The translations under genes and the position numbers were made by a program. The notes under the pieces are model-generated. The model ran no database searches, was not told where the DNA came from, and saw only the letters and a program-made list of their open reading frames with translations. Of a stretch of DNA of 47,605 nt, positions 1-10,390 are shown one piece after another (the stretch's first letter is position 1; each line of letters begins with the position of its first letter). Source of the stretch: Robiginitalea sp. (lineage in GTDB: Bacteria; Bacteroidota; Bacteroidia; Flavobacteriales; Flavobacteriaceae); the NCBI GenBank assembly GCA_024642005.1, contig JAHECA010000026.1, forward strand, positions 1-47,605. Reading direction: 5' to 3'.

Positions 1-15
1 CTTTTTCCCACGAAA

Positions 16-82
16 GGAACCTGGATAAACGCATTCGGAAAGCGCTTTGTCAAAAGTGTATTTTGTTCTCCGGTTCCTTTTT
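16..82 (+). terminator. Possible terminator hairpin
   Basis: GGAACC at 16-21 pairs with GGTTCC at 72-77. GG at 23-24 pairs with CC at 70-71 across a one-base bulge. Five Ts follow. The loop is long (about 45 nt) with a small inner hairpin, so this is a weak call. It could end a rightward gene lying outside the window. Confidence 0.25.
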
Positions 83-475
83 AGCGGAGAAGCAAGAGGG
101 TAACCTGCTCCCGCAGGTTTCAAGTTCATAATCCGCTTATTATTAGCGCATTATATTACTTTCCTTCCGATCCAAAAAGACGTTTTTTACTCAAAAACGC
201 TCTAACGCCCTGATAATCAATTCAAATTTTACTCGAAAATGACTTTGGATGGGTAAAATAGGCCTCGCAAGCAAGTTTTGGTAACCCCGATAGATATCGG
301 GATGGGGATAAAATCCGACCCTGAAATTATTCGAGTACTTATCCATTGAAACCCCACTGAAATCAACCGATTCGAGTCAAAAACTCTTAAATTTTAGGGT
401 GTTTTCAAATTGTTTGCAAAGAAGCGGGTCTGGCAATTGAACCTTGAACCTTGAACGGGAGAGTCCCTCCGCGAG

Positions 476-500
476 GGATTAGGCGCTATGCGCGTGATCC
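476..500. repeat. GGATTA...TGATCC palindromic repeat, copy 1
   Basis: GGATTA and TGATCC arms flank an inner GCGC-TAT-GCGC hairpin. It belongs to the same family as 2719-2743, 2807-2831, 47319-47346 and 47402-47439. Confidence 0.5.
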
Positions 501-591
501 TGACTGCCTACCGCAACTGCAAACTGCCCACTCCGGGAGCACGCCCGAGGCTTGATGCTGAGAGTGCTCCGGCGAGGAAAGTTGATCACCC

Positions 592-2514
592 CTAATTTAA
601 CGGCACCCCGACTTTTTTTGCAAGTGCCGCATACCTAGGATCGCTGATTATTCCAGGAGTTATAATTTTCCAGGTTCCGATTGCAATCGCATGTGCTTCG
701 TGACCTGCGACTCCTTTGCTGTAGTGTTCAAACGCCTCATCCCATTTTTCAAGATACCTATAAACAGTCCCAATAAAGATGTGGCTCTCGTTGGCCAGAG
801 GGCTATTTTCCATTTGCTCCAACACTTTTGACGCTTTTGACTCATCCCCTTGCCTCGCATATGCAAGTGCCAGCGACTCCAGACAGAGCATATCCGGATT
901 CATCTTTGCAACCCATTCAAGCTCAGGTATGGCTAACTCATACTGCCGACCAATATTATAGGCCATACCTGTTAAAAGATAGCCCGCACTGTATTGAGGT
1001 TCCAAGGCCTTCAGTTTAGTACCTAGTTCATGCATCTTTACAATATTGGCATCCCACCAGCAATACAATCCCAGGTAAAACAAATTTAAAAGGGAATATG
1101 GATCCACCTCTTCCGCCTTTTGCATGTAATGATATCCCTTTGAAAAATCTCCTAAGATCATATTGTAAACGCACAATTGTCTAAGCCCTTCCACATGATT
1201 GGGATTGATACGATTTGCCGCTTGAATACTGTTAAAGGCTTCTGATAACCTATACTCATGCCACAACTTGATCCTGCCCAGTGCAATATGACTTTCTACA
1301 CACCGATCATCAAGTTCTAAGGCTTTGTGAGCGGCAGCAATGGCATGGGGCATGCACTGGTCCCTGGGAAGCCATTTGAAATAAGCCGTGTCTGCATAAC
1401 AAATGGCCATCTCGGCATAGGCCAACGCGTAGTTTGGATCTGCCTGTATAGCTGCCTTGTAAAATTCAATGGCTTTGGCAAATGCTTCAGGATGATACTT
1501 GTTGAACCAATACCGTCCCTGCAAGAAGAGCTGATAAGCTCCAAGATTCGTTGTGCCTTTGCTGAGCGTAGCGTCTTTTTGTTCCCCGAGCAGTTTCACC
1601 TTTATCGCATTCAGGATAGACAACGATATCTCGTCCTGGATGGCGAATACATCTTCCAATTCCCGGTCAAATTTCTCTGAGTAGAGGTGAAACCCATCGG
1701 CAACGTTAATCAACTGGGCCGTGATGCGAAGCTTGTTCCCCGCCTTGCGCACGCTGCCTTCCAGTACGTACCGAACAGATAGCAGCTTGCCTATTTCTCT
1801 CAGGTCCTGGTTTTTTCCTTTGAATGCAAAAGAGGAAGTGCGGCCAATAACTTTCATTTCGGGCACTTGCGCTAATACATTAATGATCTCTTCGCTTATG
1901 CCATCACTGAAATATTCCTGGTCTGGGTCATTGCTCATGTTGGCGAAGGGCAATACTGCAATGCTCTTGGCATCTATCGTTTTATCCCTAAGGGCCTCTT
2001 GTTTTACCTGTTCGTCATCTTTGGTGATAACCTGATACAATCGTACCGGTTCACTGACATTCTTGAGCTGCTCTTCCCGCACAAAATTCGTCCTGATATC
2101 ACTTTTATTGGAAATACTTCGATAGACCGATTCTGTAATGAAAATTGATCCCGGGAAGGCCGCAGACTGGACACGGGCGGCGACATTAACCCCATCGCCA
2201 AAAACGTCATCATTTTCAAATACCACCTCCGCCAGGTTTATGCCGATGCAAAGTTGATACTCATTTGCTGCCTGACAACCATCCATGATCTTAATCGCCG
2301 CATTTACCGCATTGGAAACCGTGCTAAAAGTTGCCATTACCCCGTCTCCCATCTCTTTAATCCATCGGCCTCCATATTCACTGATGATGGGCTTATGGAG
2401 TTGCCGGTTCTTCTCCAGGATCTCAAAGGTCCTATGTTCGTCTCTTCCCATCAATGCAGTAAACCCGACAATATCAGTGAACATGATGGCTGCAAGCTGA
2501 CGGGATTGAGACAT
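592..2514 (-). CDS. Class III adenylate/guanylate cyclase with FlgO-like domain and TPRs
   Basis: 640 aa. Residues ~1-165 are a class III nucleotide cyclase domain (FTDIVGFTALM near the start, then GDGVMATF and FGDGVNVAARVQ). Residues ~185-310 are a FlgO/TolB-N-like module beginning SIAVLPFANMS, often found in this kind of fusion. The rest is TPR repeats. There is no signal peptide or clear membrane segment, so it is probably cytoplasmic. The family makes cAMP or cGMP; which one cannot be read here, and some members are inactive. A weak -7 element (TACATTTA, 2536-2543) lies 22 bp upstream. The same SIAVLPF-TPR module is fused to an AraC domain in the gene at 35.1 kb. No neighbour suggests its signal. 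Confidence 0.88.
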   Translation of the reverse strand: MSQSRQLAAIMFTDIVGFTALMGRDEHRTFEILEKNRQLHKPIISEYGGRWIKEMGDGVMATFSTVSNAVNAAIKIMDGCQAANEYQLCIGINLAEVVFENDDVFGDGVNVAARVQSAAFPGSIFITESVYRSISNKSDIRTNFVREEQLKNVSEPVRLYQVITKDDEQVKQEALRDKTIDAKSIAVLPFANMSNDPDQEYFSDGISEEIINVLAQVPEMKVIGRTSSFAFKGKNQDLREIGKLLSVRYVLEGSVRKAGNKLRITAQLINVADGFHLYSEKFDRELEDVFAIQDEISLSILNAIKVKLLGEQKDATLSKGTTNLGAYQLFLQGRYWFNKYHPEAFAKAIEFYKAAIQADPNYALAYAEMAICYADTAYFKWLPRDQCMPHAIAAAHKALELDDRCVESHIALGRIKLWHEYRLSEAFNSIQAANRINPNHVEGLRQLCVYNMILGDFSKGYHYMQKAEEVDPYSLLNLFYLGLYCWWDANIVKMHELGTKLKALEPQYSAGYLLTGMAYNIGRQYELAIPELEWVAKMNPDMLCLESLALAYARQGDESKASKVLEQMENSPLANESHIFIGTVYRYLEKWDEAFEHYSKGVAGHEAHAIAIGTWKIITPGIISDPRYAALAKKVGVPLN

Positions 2515-2718
2515 GGCAGAATATTAGTCCAACCCTAAATGTACGTATTTGTTAAATAAGTCAGTATGCTTGTCTGCGGACTCTTGAACCTTGAGCATAC
2601 TGCCTACTGACAGCAGAGGGATTACGCGCTGCGCAGACCCATGGATAAATCCCAAGCACCAAAATCCAAGCACCAAGTTGGAATTTGGAATTTGGGATTT
2701 GGGATTTCAGTGGCGGAG

Positions 2719-2755
2719 GGATTACGCGCTTCGCTCGTGATCCTGAGAGCAATCC
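2719..2755. repeat. 37-bp direct repeat with palindromic core, copy A
   Basis: The core has GGATTAC and GTGATCC arms around CGCTTCGCTC and is followed by TGAGAGCAATCCC. It matches 2807-2843 with a single mismatch. Confidence 0.75.
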
Positions 2756-2806
2756 CATCTGAATATACATGGCCCGCAAGGCTAGTATGAGAAGTCAGAA
2801 GCGGGG

Positions 2807-2843
2807 GGATTACTCGCTTCGCTCGTGATCCTGAGAGCAATCC
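2807..2843. repeat. 37-bp direct repeat with palindromic core, copy B
   Basis: Second copy of the 2719-2755 repeat, 88 bp further on, with one base changed in the core (TACTCGC for TACGCGC). Confidence 0.75.
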
Positions 2844-2887
2844 CCTTTGCAAATACCAAGTCTGCAAAGCGTATAAACGCTTTACTA

Positions 2888-2946
2888 CTTTTTATTTGCA
2901 TCCAAGCTCTCAGGCAAGCCTGGCGCTTGGAATCACAAATAAAAAG
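2888..2946. repeat. Nested inverted repeat (cruciform)
   Basis: Outer arms CTTTTTATTTG (2888-2898) and CAAATAAAAAG (2936-2946) pair over 11 bp. Inner arms CCAAGC (2902-2907) and GCTTGG (2925-2930) pair over 6 bp. It abuts the tRNA terminator and shares its A/T tract, so it may act as a back-up terminator. Confidence 0.55.
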
Positions 2947-2970
2947 TCCAGCAACGAATCGTTGCTGGAC
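2941..2970 (-). terminator. Rho-independent terminator of tRNA-Arg
   Basis: GTCCAGCAACG (2946-2956) and CGTTGCTGGAC (2960-2970) form an 11-bp perfect stem with a 3-nt loop. On the minus strand it is followed by TTTTTATTT. It starts 13 nt beyond the tRNA 3' end. Confidence 0.9.
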
Positions 2971-2983
2971 TTGGTGCTTGTAG

Positions 2984-3057
2984 CGATCGCGCCAGGATTC
3001 GAACCTGGGACCGTCTGCTTAGAAGGCAGATGCTCTATCCAACTGAGCTACGCGACC
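2984..3057 (-). tRNA. tRNA-Arg (anticodon UCU)
   Basis: A 74-nt cloverleaf on the minus strand. Acceptor GGTCGCG pairs with CGCGATC (one G-U pair) and the discriminator is G. The D arm is GCTC...GAGC. Anticodon stem TCTGC/GCAGA holds loop CTTCTAA, giving anticodon TCT (reads AGA/AGG). The T arm is CCAGG-TTCGAAT-CCTGG. CCA is not encoded. Confidence 0.95.
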
Positions 3058-3080
3058 GGTTTTACGCTTGTAAAGCGGGG

Positions 3081-3112
3081 CAAATATACGAACCTGCCCC
3101 CTTTTGCGCCAA
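3081..3112 (-). promoter_or_regulatory. Promoter of tRNA-Arg
   Basis: On the minus strand TTGG (3112-3109) is followed after 20 nt by TATATTTG (3088-3081). This matches the Bacteroidota -33/-7 consensus TTTG-N~20-TAnnTTTG. The inferred start is about 3077, 20 nt before the mature tRNA. Confidence 0.7.
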
Positions 3113-3156
3113 TTTTTATCCGGAAAGGGATACCGGGCCACAAGGCCCTATTTTCT

Positions 3157-3164
3157 TACCTTTA
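3157..3164 (+). promoter_or_regulatory. -7 element of the CBS-DUF294 gene
   Basis: TACCTTTA matches TAnnTTTG in all but the last position. It lies 15 bp before the ATG at 3180 and supports that start over the upstream in-frame ATG at 3030, which lies inside the tRNA. Confidence 0.5.
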
Positions 3165-3179
3165 GGGAAACCTGAGGGC

Positions 3180-4624
3180 ATGCAACCAGATTTTTCAGAC
3201 GGGTATCCACTGCAACTGGCCGCGCATTCTGAAAACCCGCTTTGCTGCGGGCCTGATCTTTCGCTGCAGGAAGCCGCCCGGCAAATGCAGCAGCGCGGGG
3301 CAGGTTCTATCCTTATTTGCATGGACGGGAAGCCCGAAGGCATTCTCACCGACAAAGACCTGAGGCGTGCCGCGGCCACGGGAGCCAATTCGGCAGCGAC
3401 GGAGGTAAGGGATTACATGTCGGCCCCTGTAGTTACTGTGCACGCCGGCATCCCGGTAGCGGAAGCCCTGACCGCCATGTTGCGCCATGCCATCTCTCAC
3501 CTGGTCATTACCGAAGACGGCAGCGCCCGCACCCGGGCCCTGGGGGTGGTTTCCCAGCACGACCTGCTGGTAACCCGTGGGCAGAGCCCGGCCAGGCTCA
3601 TGCAGGAAATAAGGGAGGCCGAAACCCTTCCGGCCCTTCAGGAACTGAGAGGCAAAGTAACAGCCCTGGGGCATGAATACCTGCAGCAGGGTTTGCCATT
3701 TACGCATGTTGCCAGCCTGCTTACTGCCTTGCACGACGCCCTTACGGTTCGCCTGCTGGACCAGGCCAGACGCGACCTGGCCTTACCGGAAGGAGTGCCC
3801 TTTGCCTGGCTGGCTTTGGGAAGCCAGGGCCGGGGTGAGCAACTGATACCCACCGACCAGGACAATGCCTTAATTTTCGGCGATGTTTCCGCGACAGACC
3901 TGGAAAAAGTACGGGGAGCCTTTCTGGTGTTGGCCAATCGTGTAAACGACGACCTGGAGGCATTGGGTTTTGTGAAATGCCCGGCCGGGATGATGGGGGG
4001 CAACCCGAAGTGGTGCCTCTCGGTGCGGGAGTGGCAGGACTTATTCGGCCGCTGGATTGACTCCCCTGACGATTCGGGCCTGCTTCACAGCACCATCTTT
4101 TTTGATTTCCGGAGCCTTTACGGTCCCCCTGCCCTGGAACAGGTACTGACCGATGCCATACACGAACACCTGACACCTAAGCCCCTTTTCTTGAATTACC
4201 TGGGGGTGGATGCCCTGAAAAACCCGGAACCCCTGGGTATGTTAGGCCGCTTTCGACGGGAACGACGGGGAGAAAACCAGGGCATGTTCGACCTGAAGGC
4301 CCGAATGCTGATGCCGTTGGCAGACATCGCCCGCCTGCTGATCTTGCCTTCGGGCCAGGCAGACCCGAAAAATACCGTGGAGCGCTTTGCGGCCCTTGCC
4401 AATTCCGAGCCACAGAATGCAGAACGCTTCCACACTGCCGGCACCGTATATGCCTTCCTGGCAGGTCTGCGTGCCCAGGTTGGCCGGGAACAGGGCCGTT
4501 CTGGCCGCTACATCGACCTGAAACAGCTGAGCAGCTGGGAACGGGGCGAATTGCGACGCTGCGTGCGGGCTACCCGCGAGCTGCAACAACTGGTACTGGT
4601 ACGTTACCAGCTGGCACAACTGCT

Positions 4625-4628
<4 letters not shown>
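3180..4628 (+). CDS. CBS-domain DUF294 nucleotidyltransferase-like signalling protein
   Basis: 482 aa. Residues ~20-135 are a pair of CBS domains, which in this class usually bind adenine nucleotides. Residues ~145-280 are the DUF294 nucleotidyltransferase fold with the metal-site motif LGSQGRGEQLIPTDQDNAL (about 213-231), resembling GlnD/GlnE. The C-terminus matches the DUF294_C helical region. It is soluble. The gene converges on acetyl-CoA synthetase: the two share the tetranucleotide CTAA (4625-4628), which encodes both stops. DUF294-CBS proteins often sit beside ActP/DUF4212 symporters and acs, so a role in sensing energy or modifying the acetate system is likely but inferred. The start at 3180 is chosen because an earlier ATG lies within tRNA-Arg. 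Confidence 0.85.
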
Positions 4629-6535
<1,907 letters not shown>

Positions 6536-6630
6536 TGTTTGGTGTTCGGTTAAAGCTGAGGCGACGCCATCAGGGGCTTCGCGCAGTTCCTAAAGGTAAC
6601 AAAAGATATGCAATACAGGCCCGGTGACCA

Positions 6631-8343
6631 TCAGTGTTGCGATGCCGGAGGGGCCCCGGCCGGCAGGCGGATATCTTCCACCAGCTGCTGCACCGATTCG
6701 GGAGGAGGCGCTGTAAAACGATTCACCAGCAGGGCGACGGCAAAATTCACGGCCATGGCCACGGTTCCGAAGCCCTCGGGGGAAATGCCGAACCACCAGT
6801 ATTTCTGAAGCCCGGCCACAGCATCCTTTCCGCCGTCGAAGAGCCCAAATTTGAACTTGAGCATGTAAAACAGCATCAGGGAAATACCGACCACCATCCC
6901 GCTAACAGCCCCCTTGCTGTTCATGCGCTTATAAAAAATCCCCATTAAAATGGCCGGGAAAAAGGAGGCTGCCGCCAGGCCAAAGGCCAGCGCCACCACC
7001 GCGGCAACAAAGCCGGGCGGGTTTATGCCAAAATAGCCGGCAACGATCACAGCGGCTGTGGCTGCCACCCGGGCGGCCCACAATTCCTGCTTCTCGGTGA
7101 TGTCGGGCCGGAAGACGCTTTTGATCAGGTCGTGGGAGATGGAGGCCGAAATAACCAGCAACAGGCCGGCAGCCGTCGACAGGGCGGCCGCCAGGCCCCC
7201 GGCGGCAACCAGGGCGATTACCCAGGGGGGCAGGTTGGCGATTTCGGGGTTGGCCAGCACCATGATGTCGTTGTCTACACGCACCTCGTTGCGGGCCGGG
7301 TCTGCCACGTACTGCACCAGGCCGTCGTTGTTCTTGTCGTCATAGGTCAGCAGGCCCGTCCGTTCCCAGTTCTTGAACCAGGCCGGCAGATCGGCATAGG
7401 GCCGCTCGCTCACCGTTTCGATCAGGTTTGTTTTGGCGAAAACGGCCACGGCCGGGGCCGTCGTGTATAAGATGGCGATAAACAAAAGGGCCAGACCAGC
7501 CGATTTGCGGGCGTCGCGCACCCGTTTTACCGTAAAAAACCGGACAATCACGTGGGGCAGGCCGGCCGTGCCGACCATCAGTGCCAGGGTAATGGCGAAA
7601 ACATCTATCATGCTTTTGGACCCACTGGTGAATTCGGCAAAACCCAGGTCGCGCGACAGGCCGTCGAGCTTGTCGAGGAGGTAGGTGCCCGAACCGTCTG
7701 CCAGGGTGGAACCCATGCCGAGCTGCGGAACGGGATTGCCGGTCATCTGCAGGGAGATAAAAATGGCGGGTACCATGAAGGCGAAAATAAGCACGCAATA
7801 CTGGGCCACCTGGGTGTAGGTGATGCCTTTCATCCCGCCCAGCACGGCGTAGAACAATACGATTACCATGCCGATGACCACCCCTGTGTCGATATCCACT
7901 TCCAGAAAACGCGAGAAAACCACCCCTACCCCGCGCATCTGTCCGGCCACATAGGTGAATGACACCAGGATGGCGCAGAGCACCGCCACGATGCGCGCTG
8001 TTCTGGAGTAATAGCGTTCGCCAATGAAATCGGGCACGGTAAACTTGCCGAACTTTCGCAGGTAAGGGGCCAAAAGCAGGGCCAGGAGCACATAACCACC
8101 CGTCCATCCCATGAGGTAAACCGAGCCGTCATAGCCGGCAAAGGCGATAATGCCCGCCATCGACAGGAAGGAGGCTGCCGACATCCAGTCGGCCGCTGTG
8201 GCCATACCGTTGGCCAGGGGGGAAACCCCGCCCCCGGCTACATAAAATTCCTTGGTGGAGCCCGCTCTTGACCAGATGGCGATGCCGATATAGAGGGCAA
8301 ATGAAAGCCCTACCAGCAGGTACGTCCAGACTTGTACACTCAT
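6631..8343 (-). CDS. Sodium/solute symporter, ActP-like (probable acetate uptake)
   Basis: 570 aa, SSS family, with about 13 hydrophobic segments across the chain. The N-terminus reads SRAGSTKEFYVAGGGVSPLANGMATAADWMSAASFL, typical of ActP-type cation/acetate symporters. An extended polar loop (~325-370, rich in D and N) interrupts the membrane domain, as in the subgroup that works with a DUF4212 small subunit. The DUF4212 gene ends 18 bp upstream and acs lies downstream, so acetate or another short carboxylate is the likely substrate. Substrate is inferred from context. Confidence 0.9.
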   Translation of the reverse strand: MSVQVWTYLLVGLSFALYIGIAIWSRAGSTKEFYVAGGGVSPLANGMATAADWMSAASFLSMAGIIAFAGYDGSVYLMGWTGGYVLLALLLAPYLRKFGKFTVPDFIGERYYSRTARIVAVLCAILVSFTYVAGQMRGVGVVFSRFLEVDIDTGVVIGMVIVLFYAVLGGMKGITYTQVAQYCVLIFAFMVPAIFISLQMTGNPVPQLGMGSTLADGSGTYLLDKLDGLSRDLGFAEFTSGSKSMIDVFAITLALMVGTAGLPHVIVRFFTVKRVRDARKSAGLALLFIAILYTTAPAVAVFAKTNLIETVSERPYADLPAWFKNWERTGLLTYDDKNNDGLVQYVADPARNEVRVDNDIMVLANPEIANLPPWVIALVAAGGLAAALSTAAGLLLVISASISHDLIKSVFRPDITEKQELWAARVAATAAVIVAGYFGINPPGFVAAVVALAFGLAAASFFPAILMGIFYKRMNSKGAVSGMVVGISLMLFYMLKFKFGLFDGGKDAVAGLQKYWWFGISPEGFGTVAMAVNFAVALLVNRFTAPPPESVQQLVEDIRLPAGAPPASQH

Positions 8344-8361
8344 GAAGGTTGGTTTGGAGGG

Positions 8362-8622
8362 TTATTCCCGGTAGCCGAATTTGCGGTCCAGGCGGTTCAT
8401 CAGGAAGACATAGACAAAAATCAGGATCACGAACACGTAAATCGAGCCCTGTTGGGCAAACCAGAAACCGAGCTGGAAACCACCCAAGCGAAAGCTATTG
8501 AGCCAGTCTGCCAGGAGGATACCTGCCCCGTACGACACGGCAAACCAGATGCTGAGCAAGATGAGCAGGTACCTCAGATTGATTTTCCAATAGGCAGTTG
8601 CCCGCTGTTGTTTCTCTTCCAT
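8362..8622 (-). CDS. DUF4212 small subunit of sodium/solute symporter
   Basis: 86 aa with two membrane segments: LLILLSIWFAVSYGAGILLA and IYVFVILIFVYVFLMNRLD. The N-terminus (KQQRATAYWKINLRYLL) and the FGYRE end are typical of DUF4212 proteins, which accompany SSS transporters of this type. It is the first gene of the leftward operon with the symporter and acs. The family resembles DUF485 (YjcH) next to ActP in Proteobacteria. Confidence 0.93.
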   Translation of the reverse strand: MEEKQQRATAYWKINLRYLLILLSIWFAVSYGAGILLADWLNSFRLGGFQLGFWFAQQGSIYVFVILIFVYVFLMNRLDRKFGYRE

Positions 8623-8642
8623 GCCGTTCGTGTTTTCCCCTC

Positions 8643-8650
8643 CTAATATA
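8643..8650 (-). promoter_or_regulatory. -7 element of the symporter-acs operon
   Basis: The minus strand reads TATATTAG (8650-8643), near TAnnTTTG. It lies 20 bp before the ATG of the DUF4212 gene. No FNR-type palindrome lies upstream, which sets this operon apart from the stress island. Confidence 0.5.
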
Positions 8651-8848
8651 AGGGTTTGCCCGCAGGTACGGGGAAAAATGATTGAAAGTGGGTGGTTTTG
8701 CCGATCTGAAAATTCAATCAGCCGGCAATTTGAAAAAGCAGGGTTCTGGCATCCTGTTGCTCGGCCAATTTGCCAAAAAGGGAAGCCCCGGGAAACTATC
8801 CCGGGTTGGTTTCTATTGCCCTTTGTGTGAACTGCTCATGCCTCGGAA

Positions 8849-8870
8849 TTAAAAAAGGGGGTAAATCCCC
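8849..8870 (-). terminator. Probable terminator of usp
   Basis: On the minus strand GGGG-ATTTA-CCCC is followed at once by CTTTTTT. The stem is short, but the U-tract is good and it lies downstream of the usp stop. Confidence 0.45.
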
Positions 8871-8982
8871 AAAACCCCAAAGACAAGGTACACCCCCTGT
8901 CTGCAATTTCTTGCCCTAAATACCCAATAGCGCCCACCATGCCGCACCGGCGTGGACCAGGCCAGCTATGGGGATATGGATT

Positions 8983-9843
8983 TCAGCCCACAGGGCGCTC
9001 GCGGTTTTGCATTACCAGCAAGGGAATGTTAACGTGCAGACCCACATAGTCCAGGGTAAACTGCTCAAGGAACCGATCTACCAGGCCATGGCCCGTATTT
9101 ACCATAACCAGCAGCTGGGCACCCCGGCGGCCCAGGTAATCGAGGATGGTCTCGGCCCGTTCAGTACCCGACACAGTTGAAAAAGCGATATGTGCCTTGT
9201 GGAGCGCCTCTTCCAGGAACCTCTTGTTGTCTTGCTGACCCGGGTCCAGGGCGTCTGAATCGGAGACATAGAGCAATTCGATTAATGAGCGGTACGAACC
9301 AGACACCTCACAGAGCAGCTTGAGCTCCCGGCGCTTATAGGGCACCCTGAAATCAGTGGCGAATACCACCCTTCTGGGCGGTTCGTAGGCATAGTTGTAG
9401 GGAATGGCCAGCACCGGGCAATCGAGCCCCTTCAATGCCCGCAGGGTGCGGCTGCCGAAAGAGCGTTCGGCCCGGGCCTTGCAGCCCTGGGTGCCCATGA
9501 CCACTATATCTGCCTCCAATTCGCGTACCAGCGGGTTCAGGCCTTCCTTCAGGGAGGCTTGCAGCAAGCGCTTGTCGAAAGTGTGTCTGGGGTTGTAGAG
9601 TTTTTCAGAAAGGGAAGAACAGGTGTTCTGCAGGGTATCTTCAAGGGCTTTCAGGTGCTCTGCCTCCTGACCGGGCAGCTCGTCTTCCTCAGGGGAGCCT
9701 GCCGCCACAGGCAAGCGCGCTTCGGCAGCGTGCACCAGGTAGAAATGCGCCTGGCGGTATTTAAAAAGCTGGGAAGCAAAATAGGCCGCATTGCGGGCAT
9801 TTTCAGAGAAATCGGTGGGCATCAAAACGACGAGCATGGCCAC
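8983..9843 (-). CDS. Universal stress protein, tandem UspA domains
   Basis: 286 aa with two Usp domains (~1-150 and ~155-280). The first has LMPTDFSENARNAAYFA and a nucleotide-loop motif VMGTQGCKARAERSFGS (like GxxGxxxxxxGS). The second keeps FATDFRV but has NTGHGLVDRFLEQFT in place of the ATP loop, so only the N-terminal domain may bind ATP. The family serves in stress survival and growth arrest. The gene is divergent from archease-rtcB, and one FNR-type operator (9894-9905) has a matching -7 element on each side, so the two units are probably induced together. Confidence 0.93.
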   Translation of the reverse strand: MAMLVVLMPTDFSENARNAAYFASQLFKYRQAHFYLVHAAEARLPVAAGSPEEDELPGQEAEHLKALEDTLQNTCSSLSEKLYNPRHTFDKRLLQASLKEGLNPLVRELEADIVVMGTQGCKARAERSFGSRTLRALKGLDCPVLAIPYNYAYEPPRRVVFATDFRVPYKRRELKLLCEVSGSYRSLIELLYVSDSDALDPGQQDNKRFLEEALHKAHIAFSTVSGTERAETILDYLGRRGAQLLVMVNTGHGLVDRFLEQFTLDYVGLHVNIPLLVMQNRERPVG

Positions 9844-9893
9844 TGGCGTTGTTGGTGATCCCTAAAATTAGGCTTTAGCGCCCGTTCTGGTTA

Positions 9894-9905
9894 TGACCTG
9901 GGTCA
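9894..9905. promoter_or_regulatory. FNR-type operator A, bidirectional (usp / archease-rtcB)
   Basis: Palindrome TGACCTGGGTCA, centre 9899.5. On the plus strand TAtcTTGC starts at 9929, and on the minus strand TAatTTTA starts at 9870. Both are 29.5 bp from the centre, placing the site near -41 for both promoters. The geometry fits a class II Crp/Fnr activator that replaces the -33 contact. Confidence 0.75.
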
Positions 9906-9979
9906 GTGTGCCAGACCGGCAACCGGGTTATCTTGCCGGAAAGCAAAAATCGGAAACAACCCTCTCAAAAGGCGATAGA

Positions 9980-10390
9980 ATGGCTACCCTGCTGGAACAT
10001 ACCACAGATGTTGCGGTACGTGTAACGGGCCAAACGCTGACCGGGGTTTTTGCCTCCGGCCTGGAGGCTATGAATCAAATCCTGGCCCCGCAATGCTGCC
10101 TCAGCCCGAAGCAGGCCGACTGCTGTATGGATGTGGCGCTCAAGGCTCCCGACCCTACCGCCCTGTTGGTCGATTTCCTGTCTGAATGCCTGGCGCTGAC
10201 CTATATCCACAAAACCCTTTTCTGTTTCGTACACTTCGACCAGCTGGAACCAACCCGGCTTCAGGCCCGGTTGTACGGGCACCGCTTCGGTTGCCTCGAA
10301 AACGAGATCAAGGCGGTAACCTTCCACACAGCCGACCTGCGTCAAAATCGGGAAGGCGTTTGGGAAACGCCCCTCCTATTCGACCTGTAA
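9980..10390 (+). CDS. Archease
   Basis: 136 aa. It begins MATLLEHTTDVAVRV, the usual archease start, and ends with the conserved ENEIKAVTFH...GVWETPLLFDL segment. Archease helps RtcB turn over by promoting guanylylation of the ligase. The in-frame ATG at 9893 lies in the FNR-type operator and before the -7 element, so the start at 9980 is preferred. The stop is followed directly by the ATG of rtcB with no gap, indicating tight translational coupling. Confidence 0.93.
   Translation: MATLLEHTTDVAVRVTGQTLTGVFASGLEAMNQILAPQCCLSPKQADCCMDVALKAPDPTALLVDFLSECLALTYIHKTLFCFVHFDQLEPTRLQARLYGHRFGCLENEIKAVTFHTADLRQNREGVWETPLLFDL

Larger units (their letters stand above)
1..591. other. Gene-free left edge with repeats
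   Basis: No convincing ORF. Contents: a terminator-like hairpin near the edge, a palindromic CCCGATAGATATCGGG element at about 287-302, a run of TTGAACC heptamers near 438-456, and one GGATTA...TGATCC palindrome at 476-500. These are the same kinds of element found beside the tRNA genes at 2.6-2.9 kb and 47.3-47.5 kb. Confidence 0.5.
2515..2983. other. Repeat-rich intergenic region beside tRNA-Arg
   Basis: No plausible gene. It holds a degenerate palindrome at about 2619-2634, two near-identical 37-bp repeats (2719-2755, 2807-2843), a low-complexity run of GGAATTT/GGGATTT units at about 2681-2708 preceded by AAGCACCA-type repeats, a large inverted repeat (2888-2946) and the tRNA terminator. 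Short ORFs here run through the repeats. Confidence 0.6.
8623..8982. other. Intergenic region between symporter operon and usp
   Basis: No gene seen. It holds the promoter of the leftward symporter operon (8643-8650), a hairpin CCCGGGA-AACTA-TCCCGGG (8787-8805) that could lie in an unusually long leader or be a terminator relic, and a likely terminator for usp (8849-8870). Confidence 0.5.

Noticed and set aside
2561-2867. Two short minus-strand ORFs (72 and 81 aa) before tRNA-Arg
   Set aside because: They are translations of the repeats (both contain GLLSGSRAKRVIPP from the two repeat copies) and have no independent support.
3030-3179. Upstream extension of the CBS-DUF294 gene
   Set aside because: The in-frame ATG at 3030 lies in tRNA-Arg, and the extension crosses the tRNA promoter. 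The CBS domain is complete from 3180.
8707-8720. TGAAAATTCAATCA as a possible eighth FNR-type site upstream of the symporter operon
   Set aside because: Half-sites are spaced wrongly and one is TGAA. The symporter -7 element is not at the regulon distance.
9893-9979. 29-residue N-terminal extension of archease
   Set aside because: Its ATG is inside operator A and upstream of the -7 element, and archease normally begins close to the HTTD/HTAD motif found at the shorter start.
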